Positions 24,201-36,200 of a stretch of DNA of 64,000 nt are shown piece after piece (positions within the stretch are counted from its first letter, which is position 1; every line of letters starts with the position of its first letter). Below the pieces are notes generated by a model, which saw only the letters and a list, made by a program, of their open reading frames with translations, was not told the origin of the DNA and ran no database searches. The DNA is from Dromaius novaehollandiae (taxonomy: Eukaryota; Chordata; Aves; Casuariiformes; Dromaiidae). The position numbers and the translations under genes are program-made. The stretch covers positions 13,827,404-13,891,403 of the forward strand of contig NC_088103.1 of the NCBI RefSeq assembly GCF_036370855.1. The letters are read 5' to 3'.

Positions 24201-27200
24201 ATCACTGTCAGAAGCTACTCAAGTTTACCAGCCTTCCATTACATCGAAGTCTGCTAGAGAGATGAGAACAGAGGCAGCATCTATAAAATCAAAGATTGAA
24301 AAGGCCGACAGTGAGAGGAGGAGGAGTAAGAGGACTGGTGAGAATGAAGGCAGTCAGGTTTCTGGAGCTCTCATGGCTCACCTCGTGGAGATCAAGCCTA
24401 GTTTGTAAAACTTTCAACTTGTTGATCCTAGTGCATGAACTGTTGTGATTGCCTGTGGAGTGACTTAATTGTAGTTTTCATTCTGTCATTGTCATCTGTA
24501 TGTGCTGTCTTATACTCTTCTTTCTTCCTCTAAACCAATCCTGTACTGTAGAAAGCTAGTGAAGCATGCCGAAGACGTTGTTGTAACTCAGAAATTGAAA
24601 GATTTCTTTTGTGACAGCAAATTCATTCTGTCAAAGTAGAGAAAATAGATGTTAATCTGGTCCTGGTGGTTTTGACCAGTAATTGAACAACTTGTGTACA
24701 GTCTAACAGCTAGATTGTCCGCATGTTTGGTTTCATTACACGACATCATGTAGTTTGACATTTGGCTTTACACAGGTGAAAATATAAAAGCTGTGAAAAA
24801 GAAATTTGTTTTGTAGGTTATTAGGGCACACAACCATTCTAGTAAACAATATGAGCACTGGCAACTTAGTTGAATTAAAGCTATTACAATAAACTATTGT
24901 CCAGTATTATGGATTTCTTTACAAAACTTTTTTAATCGAGAAATTGTAAATCACAGGTCCCCAGAGTCCATGTGAACGGACCGATATAAGGATGGCAATT
25001 GTAGCCGATCACCTAGGACTTAGCTGGACAGGTAAGCTTTTATGCTTTCATATCAAAATCAGTCTTAACCGTTAAGTTTTTAGGTTGTCTTTTATCAAAA
25101 CATGCAGCAGGACCCAATGAGCCCAGCCAACATCCCGCATCTCCCAAAACGTCCAACATGTTGCCTGGCCAAAAAAGTGTAACTTGAAATAGTTGTGAAG
25201 AATTGTCCTGCTGTCTGGCAGGACATTAAACAGAAACTCATAGTGAGACTAGCTAAAATGGTTCTCCTCTCAAAACTTACACGTACTCAAGGAGTTGAGA
25301 GGATCTGGTCTCCAGCGCCGCTACTGGCCTGGTTTGGTGTTGATGCTGCCTGTCTCTGGCTACCGCCTTCCCCAAAGCCCCGGAGGTCGCGGTGGCTTCG
25401 GCAATGGCCACGGCAGCCCAGGGCCCTTGGAGAGGGCTTCCACCCGGGGTCCCGCCGTAGCTGGGAGCGTAGGCATGCAGAGTTAAGCCGCTCGTGGGCT
25501 GACAGCTGCAGCGATCTTGTATCGCTGGGCGCAAGCGATGCCAGCGTAGGTGCGTGAGCGACACAGTAAGCTAATGTATGAATAACAGTCATTAGAACAA
25601 ACAGATTTTATAAATTAGTGTCGATGAGTTCGTCTCTGTGGAGCTTTTCTTCACGATGTTCAAGTGGTTTACTGGGTATAAATATGATAATAGCTAGCAG
25701 ACATGATTGAAAATTCAAAATGATGTCTATCTTAGGAAATTAAAATATGAGTTTATAATGCCATGTTCATCATTATCTCTTAAGATGCCCATTTGTGTCA
25801 CGTAGTTTTGTTAACATCTGTGTGATCTAATAAAACTGGTATTTTTAACTCTAACATGATTGAGAGATTTGTGCTTTGCTTGGTGTTGTCTGTTGTTTTC
25901 TTTTTTTGCTTTATAGAACTGGCAAGAGAACTGAATTTTTCTGTGGATGAAATAAATCAAATCCGAGTAGAAAATCCAAATTCTCTTATTGCTCAGAGCT
26001 TCATGTTATTAAAAAAATGGGTTACCAGAGATGGGAAAAATGCTACAAGTAAGTTCAAGTGGTTACTTCTGTTGTTTATAAGTTCCAGCCCGTTCCATCT
26101 GTTGCCTATTGTAAATAGGTTAAATTGAAGGAAACATCATGAACTTCCACAAACCACTGATGAGAAAGAAAAACCGTAGAGTTCCAGTTTACGCTTTTAC
26201 CAGAAGTCAGGAAAGCGTAGTATTTATTCAGTATACATGCAGAAGGAAGTAATCTGTTCTCCACTTCCATAATTGATAGGACAAGTAATGGGTTTAAATT
26301 CTAGCACAGGAAATATTAGGGAAAACTTTCCAATAGTAAGGAATGAAATGTGGAAACTGTGTCTGGAAAAGTTATGTAGTCTCCTAGTATGGGAGGTCTT
26401 TAAGAGCAGACTAAAGGCCTTTCTGTGAGGAGTGACGTGTGAGGGGGACGACAGTCCTCTTCAAGGCCTTCATTCTGGACTAGGCTTCTGTTGCTGTTAT
26501 CTGTGCATTTAACTTGAATTGCTCAAATGGAAATAGATTAGAAACTGGTTTTGGTATTAGGTCAGTGGTGTTCATTACCATTCTCTAACCCACGCACTCC
26601 TATAAAATATTTGAGCCTGCTTTGATGTCTTTCACTGTAAAAGTCATTCCCAGGATTACTATGTTCTCACAAAAAGATTGTTGTAAATGAGATTTCATGA
26701 TGTACTGCATAAATAGAGGCACATTCGTTGATCATTACCTCCGTCGCTAGTCATTCTATTGTTCCTAAAAACAGACTTCTAAAAGCAGAAGCCTTTCACA
26801 GTCCAGCAGAAGGGTATTTTGTTTCAGTAGTAAGTAAATACATTCTTTAAGAACCCTCTGTCCTTTTTCTTTGTGCTGCTTGTGGTGTAATGTAATTATA
26901 CTCTGGGGGGGAAAAAAGGAATCTTAATGGATGTATATCTTGAATAAGCAGGCAGCAGAATGACTGCTTAGACAAATGGGTTTGCTAGAACCAAAGGCAC
27001 TGAGACAGAAGCATACACCAGCAACTTTTAATTAATGCAATGTGAATGTAACTGAGAAAAATGATTACACGGTTCTGCATTATTGAACTTTTTTCTGGCA
27101 TGTCCTCTTTGTTTTTCAGCTGATGCCTTAACCTCTGTATTGACAAAAATTAATCGAATAGATATTGTGACCCTGTTGGAAGGACCAATATTTGATTATG

Positions 27201-30200
27201 GAAATATTTCAGGCACCAGAAGCTTTGCAGATGAAAATAACGTTTTTCATGATCCCATCGATGGTAATTGAATTCCGTGGTCGTGTTTAGTTCAGTGGTG
27301 TGTCCCATAATACAATGATGTTGTATAAAGTAGATTTTTTAAAATGACAGTAAGTTCTAAAGGGTTAATTGTTTTCTTTTTAAGACTTTTTCTCTTCTCA
27401 AGCACATTCACACTATGTAGTTTGCACATTAATGTCTCAAAGAATAAGCTCGTGATCCCAGAAATGCATGCCTAAGTAAACTTGTTCCCACCTGCCCAGT
27501 GTCAGTTGACAAGGCCTGAATGCTCTTCCTCTGCAATGGTTATGCTGCGATACTTGCCCACCTGTGTTTTCAACATAGCTGGTACCGCATGCTTCCCAAG
27601 TTACCTAGAAATATATATATATCATTTGGCTCTCTAGATAAGTAACACTAAGAATTTTCTAAAAAAAAAAAAAAAGAAAAAAAAAAGTATTTAGCGATAG
27701 CATAGAATAAATTAATTTGCAAATTACTACTGAGCCTCTTTGAGACAAGTGAACATCAATTATTTCATGATTTTTGCTTGAGCTATTGTTGTCCAAATGT
27801 ACAATGGCAGTAGAAAAGGAAGACAGTGTTTAATTATTGCATGAAATAATATATTTTTCAGTCCACTAATGAGTGAAAAGGTGTAATAATTTTCTCACTG
27901 AAACTCTTATCAGTTGATAACAGAATTGTGCAGGTTAATTTTGAGCCAGCTCTTAAAAGGCAAGAACAGCAGCATAAATGGAGTAGTTGTTATAAAACAA
28001 AATTATCAGTATGTTGAAGATACTAATTATTGTGTTTTCTTCTTTTAAATGTTAGTTAATGGGCACTGGATTGCCACAATCTGATTTGGTTTTTGCTGCG
28101 TGTATTATAAATAGCTTCATAAATAAGATTTTTCTTTGGTTAGGAACATCCCTTTGCTTTTTATAATTTGTTCAAGTGTGTATTGGTCTTTCTTTGCATT
28201 TTAGTGGGATGCTTTTTTTACTTGGAGCATATAAGTTCAGTGTATCTCCATTACTGAGCAGCATTACTGGTCATTGAATCATTGCATTGCAGAAATAATT
28301 TTCTGTTGACATTTTAAGAAAGTTCCTCTTGAAATGTTGCTTGAGCCTTTTAATCGTAGCAGCAGTGTTTTTTACGACAAAAATATGCTTCCCTGCAGCT
28401 GCTTTCTGTCTCTCCTCTTCTCCTCCTCTTCCTCGAGCTTCCTTTCCTCACCAAGACCAGACCACCTTTACCTTTCTCTCAGCTGATTCAGGAGACCAAA
28501 AGGCAAACCCGGTTAATGCACCGCTCTTTGCAGGCAGCACAATGTCCAGTTAACCCCGCAGCGTTTATTTTTCCCTTGCATAGGTTACCCAAGCTATTAT
28601 TTGCTGGAATGTGAACTTCAGATTTTGTTTTCATGTTTGTGTGTATATTCAGTTTAATCCTTTTGTATGGTTTTCCCATGTTTTCATCAATTTTCTTTTC
28701 TTTTCTCTCTTTATTTGATCAGTGTTTCTGATTGTACCCATGTCACCAAGATCGCCTCAGTCTCCAAGATCACCAAGATCTCCTTACTCACCACAGTCCT
28801 CTCACCTGTATAATTTTACTGTACCTGAAATATTCATATAGCTCTGCCACCATGGTGTTTGTGTTCTCTAACCTGTTTAACCCCCTTTTTTAGATTTTTA
28901 TCCTGCTGTGTGTTTAGATCTATTATTCTTTAGTATCCTTATTCCGATTCCTTTCTGTTCCTTGTTCTTTAACTATTCCATCCTTGTGGTTTGGTGGTTA
29001 AATTGGAGGTATATATTAGTAGCACTGTATTGCTAGTATTGTGTATTTTTTATAGAATAATATTAAAAATGTGGACCTGTTTTAGAAATAATACTTAGAA
29101 AAAGTGGCTGTCCTACGTTATTCTGTCTTTAAAATCTGTTCATTAAACTTCCAAATTTGAAAAATAAAACCTGGGCAAGAGAGACTTACACAATTTGGCT
29201 GCAAAATATTATCCTGGATATAAAGGGACAACCAACTTCGTCCACATTTGATTCATTGCATGCTCATAAGACAACCTGCTATAGCTTGCAAATGTAAAAA
29301 TGGCTGCAGAAATCAATTGCTAAAATCTTTACATACTATTTACAAAATAGTCAAAAAATAGCAGCATCACTGTACTAGCTGTTTTACCAATATTCGTTTT
29401 TGTTCCATCTATTTAAGACAAAGTGAGTAACTCTGTCAAAATTTCATTAGTTCTTATATACCTACATCTCCCCCTACTTTTCATATTTTACGTAACTCAT
29501 AAATCATTTGACATTTGCTTATTTGTTGCTCCATGCTTCATTCCAGTCAGTCCGAATGTGCTGTCTTCCTTAGGTTACCCCGCCATCCAAGTGGAACTGG
29601 AAACTCCCACAGGGTTGCGCTTCGTGCCACCCACCCCTTTCCAGCAGGACGATTTCTTTAGCGACACCTCTAGCGTAGAGTCGCCCCTTAGACCTCCCAG
29701 TAGGCTGAGTGACGTGCTAGTAGCTCCGCAGGGAAGCGTAGACGGTACAGCCCCAGGACCGCCAGTGGTGACTGAAGAGGACACTTCACTGGACGACAGC
29801 AAGCCCGATTTCTCAGTGCCTAGAGAAGGAACACCTAAAGATATTTCCGTAGGCCAGAGCCCGCTGGAGGAAGTGGACCTTAAGGATTACCCACGATATC
29901 TTGGCAGTTATGCCGGGATAGCAAAAGATGCTAAACAGATGCAGAGTGAAGAGACTAGTAAAACAGGAGTAAGAACTGAACAGCCTGAGAGAGAAAAGTC
30001 TGGTACTGATGAGGAGATGACGGAAGAGAAGCTTAAATCTCTGTTTGAGGACATTCATCTGGAAGAAGGGTTTGAGTCTGAGGAGATGACGGAAGAAAAA
30101 GTATGGTCAATTCTTAAAGGTGTGCAGCAAGCAGAACAGCAAATGTCTTCAATTACAGGTTGGCAGACTGACTCATCAAGCGTCACTGAACCCCCGACTT

Positions 30201-33200
30201 CAGGACGCAGAATAGGTGGTGGTCTGCTCGATCGGCTGGATGATAGGTGAGGACCTTCGTATACATGTCTGCGTGTAAACGCACCTTTTCATGCTCCTTT
30301 TACCGTTAGGAGCAGTGTTCAAGACTGTTCTACTATTCTATAAGAATATGTGTGTGTGCATATATATATATATGTACATATATTTTTTTTTTTTAAAGAA
30401 AAAGCAATAGTGACTCAATTTTTCCTCAGACATACTTGCTTAAAGAAAATATATATCAGATTGCATACTTAATGTAGGTATTTCAAAAGTAGCTTATATT
30501 ATATTTTGCAGATAATATTTCTGTTCCTGTTCTTTATATTGTATATTTTCATTTTGAATGACTCTAAGCAAGACATAGAAATAACCAGAATTTGGGACAA
30601 TAAGATGTACATTCACTGATGCCAGGATACTGCATTACTCTTACTTCTGGAGTGCTGTTCTTAGCAGTCTCCTTTTTCATTGCATATCTTAATTTGCTTT
30701 TCCTCAGACAGGCATTATGTTTTCTATAGCCCAATTTTTAAATTGTCGCTGTTTTTATACCACTTTGAAGCATGCTGTGTCATGCTGGCTTACTAGACTT
30801 TTTAAAAGACGATTAACAAGGCATAAGAGCAAAAGAACGGCAATACTGAGCCCAGCTAGTCCAGTGCTCTGTCTCTCAACACGACTGCGGTGGATGCCGA
30901 AGGGAAAGGGCGCGAGTGGAAGCGTATGTTATTTCCCCGCTAGTACCCTGCCAGCCTCCAGTTACCTTCAGCGTAGTGAGGTGCTGAGCTGGGTGCTTCC
31001 TTTGTGTTTGTCCTCAACGCATTTCTCCCTCCGGAGCTTTTTCAGCCTCCCCTGGGGCCTCCGTAAGCTTCCCACACGCACGGTGTGCCTTGCCCGGCTC
31101 TGCCGTTCGGGTCCCCCCGGGCGCGCTTCGAACCTCCCTTCGCGTTGAAGCTGCCTCCCAAGGCTTTGAGCTGGAGGGGCCGGGTCGGCATTAGTGCAAC
31201 TCCGCGGGGCATCACTGTCTGCAGAAAGATGATCTGTCATCAGTTTACGTCCCGTGCAGCCTTGACCCCCAGTGTTTTAAGGCGCCTGGTAGCATTAAAT
31301 ACTCTCCCACTGAATTCAGTGGGAACTTTGCCATTGATTTCAGCAAACTGATTGTATTTCATGAGTGCAGAGCATACACTGGTGGGTTTATGTTGTTCTG
31401 CTGGGCAAACATGATTTTTCTGTATTTTATATTGTGTTAAATTAATAAAATATATCGCTTCTAGAAGTGAAGGGCTTCCTTAAGAACATAACAGATCCAT
31501 TTCTGTGATAACTAGATGATTTTGATTTGCTATCTTTTTTAACAGTACTGTCAGCAAATAGCTATAGTATTTTCATGTGTTTAGTCCCACTGTTAATGTG
31601 TAAAAGCAGAGCAGAACTATACAAAAAAAAGAGTGCATGAGAAGTGCAAATTAAACTTGTCCATCGCTAGCGAGAAAAAGTTTTAGCCAGAGTCTTCTAT
31701 CTCCCAGTAATCTTCCTTGCCTCTGACACTGTATTATTGAGACTCTGGGCTGTCTGAGGAATTATTTTCACATACCAGTATTTTTAAAGAGGCACAAGTT
31801 ATTTGGAGTGCAGCTGTTGCAATTTGGAGGGGGGGGATAATTATTTGGTCATCATTGATAATTGCAGGGTAACAGATTAAACTCAGGCCAGGATATTTTC
31901 ATCACCTCTTTGGTTAGAGAACAAGCTAAAGAATTAGTGCCTCGGGGATTTATCTCCTGTGATTATACAAGGGAACTGGTTGGTTTGGTGTGTTTCTCTC
32001 TCTCTCTCTTTTTCTTTTTTTTCCTTTCCCCGTAAGTGTTGGCCCTGTTTACAGTGTTCACCCTGTTCTCATTGCTTCTGAAGAGACACCACAGAGCAGA
32101 ATACAGAACTATTTGCATGACGTTCACAAGCTGAATTTAAAATTTTGCTTTTCTCTCTCTGAAAAGCACATGCTAAGAGTGAAGGCTTGATAACAGGCTC
32201 AGTGCTCAGCCCTCGTGTGCATGGTTTGAGCCCTGAGTCGTTCTCCGATGTTTTTCTTTTGTAGCCTGGACCAATGCAGGGATTCTGTTACCTCCCACGT
32301 TAAAGGAGAAGCAGGGAAGCTGGAAGCAAACGGGAGCCTCTCCGAATCCACGGCGGAGGCGAAAGCTAAATCTTATGTCCAAGAATCTTTAAATGATGTG
32401 GGAAAACAGAGTGACAAAGAAGCCCTGAAAACAAAACCACACATTTCAGTTGGTACCGATGAGCAAATGTTATCATCAACAGCATATCAGAAGTCTTTGG
32501 AAGAGATGAGCAAGGCAACAACAGACGGCAGCAAAACATCTGTGCCTGTCAGTGTGAAGAAGATGAGCTGGAGTACGTCGGAGGATGGCAAGCCGAGAAC
32601 AAGCATCCAGGAGGAGGAGGCAGCAGTAACGCCTGAGCAGAAGGTACAGTGTGTCCTGTAATTATTAACTGTTTGAGGAATCCCCCTTACCTGATATAAG
32701 CTTTTTGCAAGACTTGTAATGTTGTTTGTAGCAGGGCTTTTTTATCCTTTTCTGTGCCTGTTCTATTTATTTGCTAAATTAAAATAAAAAGGAAAGTGAG
32801 AGGAAATTTATGCCCTGTGATGTGAAGAGCATGCAGTGGAGTCGGGACAGAGGGATGAGCCAGGCCTAAGCTCTTTAACCCTCTGCCTAGCAGGCCATGA
32901 GCCCCGGGAGAGGCTGGGGCGGCCCCTGGGACCCCAGCCTGCATGGTTGAAGCGAGCAAAGAGACGGAGGGATTCGTCAGTCCCCTTCCTGCTCCTTGCC
33001 CACAGCACCTACTACTTTTTTTTTTCCTCTGTTAATTTGCAGGAAAATAAGTCTTTGGTAAAATTTAACCTTCTGCTTAAGTTTTGCTCCCTGGCCTCAT
33101 TCATCCCTACCCAAAGTGCGTCCAGCCAAGAGGAATCAAAAGATTGCCAAACGCCTAAAGCACTTCTCCATGTGATGGGTCTGTCTTTCTAAGATACGTG

Positions 33201-36200
33201 CTGTTTAGGGGCTCCCCTTCGCTTCTGCCTTGCCTGGTTTGCACATCCTTAACTACAGGCTCTCAGTTGTAAGTTGGTTTCCAAAGATGGAAATTTCAAT
33301 AGTTGTCCAGTGGCTTATGTTTATTTCCCACAGGCTTAAAAATAAAATTGGTTCAAAGAATTGTTTACAGCCCCATAGCGGGGTGCATCCAGCATCCCAG
33401 CAGCCGGGGGGCTGCCACCGCATAGGCCGTCGGAGCAGCAGGGAGCCAGCATCGCAGCGCCCTGGGAAGGGGGTTGCAGCGTTTCCTGCCCGTTTCTCTG
33501 TCCTTCCCTACCAAGATTGTCTTTTCCTGGGTGTAACAGATTACAGCTTCTGGAAATGATGCATTTCAGAAGAATTGATTCTATGTGCTATAGTACTTTT
33601 TTATGGTAGTACCATAGAAATGTTAGCTGCAGTGGGCTGCAATAAATCTTTCAGGTTTAAATTAGTTCATTTTAAACTGTTCTTTTGATTATACAATCAA
33701 GATTTCTTTTATTAGCCTGTAACATATTCAGTCTTTGCAATTATGTGGCATATGATTGTTATTATCTTGTTGTTAGCTCGTGACATAGCTAATGCAGTGA
33801 AGATCTTTCCTAATATTAACTAATTACTGGAATACCTAAAAAATGTAAGTAAAAGCCTGATGTGAAGCCAGTTAAAGGCAGGCGGCAGTTTTCCATTATT
33901 GTTGGTGGGCTTTGGAGCAGCCCTTGGGTGGATATTTTTGCTCGCTTTAACCGTGGGGATAGGCGTAGACGCGCAGTGAAGCACGCACGGAGGGAGTGCT
34001 GCAAGGCCGTCCCTCCCGCGCCGGCGTCCTGTCCGGAGGGGGAGAAGTTGTCATCTGCTGCTGTGCTCTGGAGCCCCCTTTGCTGTCGAATATCCCGTCT
34101 GGATTGTGGGAAGCATAACGTGTGCATTGCTCTTCGGTCTGCTTTTCGCACTACTTTTGCTTTATTGGTAAAGAGTGATAATCTTATCTTGCAAATCAGT
34201 CATTTTGTAGATAGGATCTTTAAATAAGCTGGTATCTCAAGATAATGCAATTTCTAAATCTCATGCAAAGCCTGAATGGGTGAAAAAAGTAGTGTTTGTT
34301 AGAGCGAAGACAAGAATTGCTTCTAATATCTTCTGGATACTTCTTCAAAAACATCTAATCTATTTGGAGTAAATAATTTAATAAAGCAGTCCAAGTCCTA
34401 GTGAGATACTGCATATGCTGTAAGAGAAAGAGAATTTCAACTACCAGATTTCTGGAAGACATTTTTCAGAAATGACCCGCAAAGAGAAAGGTTTGGAAAA
34501 ACAGATTAATTTCTGTGAAAAAAAGGGATAACAAAAGGCAATTACTTTACAAAGTAAGAGATTTTTTCCAAGACCCCATTGGGAGAGGGCTGTTGCACCA
34601 CTAGTCGTTCACCTGCAGGCCGCTGTTGCAGTGCTTTGGCATCGATACCGGGCCGCTACCTGGTGATGTGGGTGAACTGAATTGTTGGCCTCGCTCCGAG
34701 TCCAGGTGAATGCCCAAAAGTTTACGAAAGCGGCGCAGAGACCGTGTAACACTCTGCGAGTGACTGCATGTTTCTCAAGCATCTGATTCAAGTGATTTTT
34801 TTTTAAATGAGCAGAGCACGGCCCTGTCGGTGTATCATTGCAGAGAGGGTGGTGTAACATGGTCACGGCGACTCCAAATGTCGAAGCTGCATCACAGCCG
34901 AAACTCTTGGAGTGGTTTATTAATAGTAATAACTCTTCCTCCAGAGCCTTTGTGCCTTCTGGGAATCTCCCCCTGCTTCTTGGCACTTGTTCAGGATGGA
35001 GTCGGATTTTTTTTTTTTTGTATATATATGGATAATATCAGAGGAGAGCAGGGTACTCTACAGGCAGGCGGATACTGTCTAGCAATTTCATCCTGCCCAG
35101 CATGTTCCTTGTTACATAGTCTTTTTTCTCCGCCACCCAACTGTGCCTGACTTATTTTACGCATCATTTTTGAAAAATTCAGTTCCCATACCTTGGGAAT
35201 CAGTAGAGTTTGTCTGAAACATTAATTCTTGAGCAGAAAACAGCAAGCAGTTATGACTTAGCTTAGGGTTTCTGTATACAACAGTTTTAACAACTGGTAT
35301 AATCCCAAGTAATATTTAGAAATTCATCTGGGTCAGACTCATTCTAAATCTCACTTTTCGGGGACTGAAGAGCTGTAAGGTGCTCCATAGATGGTATGTT
35401 TCTCAACCTACAGCATGCCAAAGAGCAAAAAGGCCTCCCACCATATACTTCAGAGCAAAACCACTGTTATGTACATAACAGCATCATTATGTACGTAATA
35501 TAGACAGGAAAAAATATTGTCCATGATAAACTTTGTTTTCTTCTCGTACTCCCAGTCAGCATGTTGCGTCTTTTAAATGTGCTGTTCAAATGTACTAAAA
35601 CTGCCTTTATTAGGAATGTAGTGACAGTGAGATTCAGAGTGATTCAAGCTCAGAGGAGGAGCAGAGAATTACTACGAGAGTTTATCGACGGCGTTTGATA
35701 CTGAAGGTATTTGGAGGTTTGCATTCCTGAGGCGATACTGGCATGGACCGGGGTTTTGACTGCTGTGTGAGGATGTCAGCAGGGGCACAACGGAGTCCCG
35801 CTGGTAGTGTGCTCTCCAGCCCCAGTGCCTACCTGTAACCGAAATGCTAGGTGACCTTTCCTCGCTTAACCTCTGCGTTTATGATTGTCTTCTGCGGGAA
35901 GGCAACGGTGCTGCATGGCATGTTGTGTCCCCACTGCCCCTGTTTTGCACGGCATCTCAAATACGCAGTCCTTCGGTACAGGGAACGGCTGGATGAGATT
36001 GTTGGGTAAGGTGAGATCCATAGCTAGATGCAGTGGGTTCATCTGATAAAAGAGCAAAATGAATTGCAGATGGATACGGGTGATTAGATGGGTTTTTCTT
36101 CCTCTTCTTTTCTTTGAATATTTTGGAGTTACAGGTTAAAGAAATGCAGGAATGTACATGAGTGGGATTAAGAAAGGTATGAGCCATGTATTCTGGTTGA

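Larger units (their letters stand above)
30247..32264 (+). other. ANK3: ANK3 intron with CpG-rich patch and palindromic repeat
   Basis: A TA/CA-rich simple repeat with a T-run lies at 30344-30396. A CpG-rich patch lies at about 30880-31230 with open frames on both strands. A palindrome-centred repeat lies at 31295-31350. No further exon was recognised. Confidence 0.7.

Noticed and set aside
25277..25592. Gly/Tyr/Ser-containing frames in an intron, first thought to be a keratin-like fragment
   Set aside because: The resemblance rests on a few residues only. The block is CpG-rich and open in several registers.
28329..28553. 74-codon plus-strand frame starting [15 protein letters not shown], signal-peptide-like
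   Set aside because: The start looks like a signal peptide, but the rest is low-complexity intronic sequence, there is no conserved cysteine pattern and no promoter evidence.
30717..31351. Overlapping open frames in a CpG-rich intronic patch
   Set aside because: Frames are open on both strands because of base composition. No known product was recognised.
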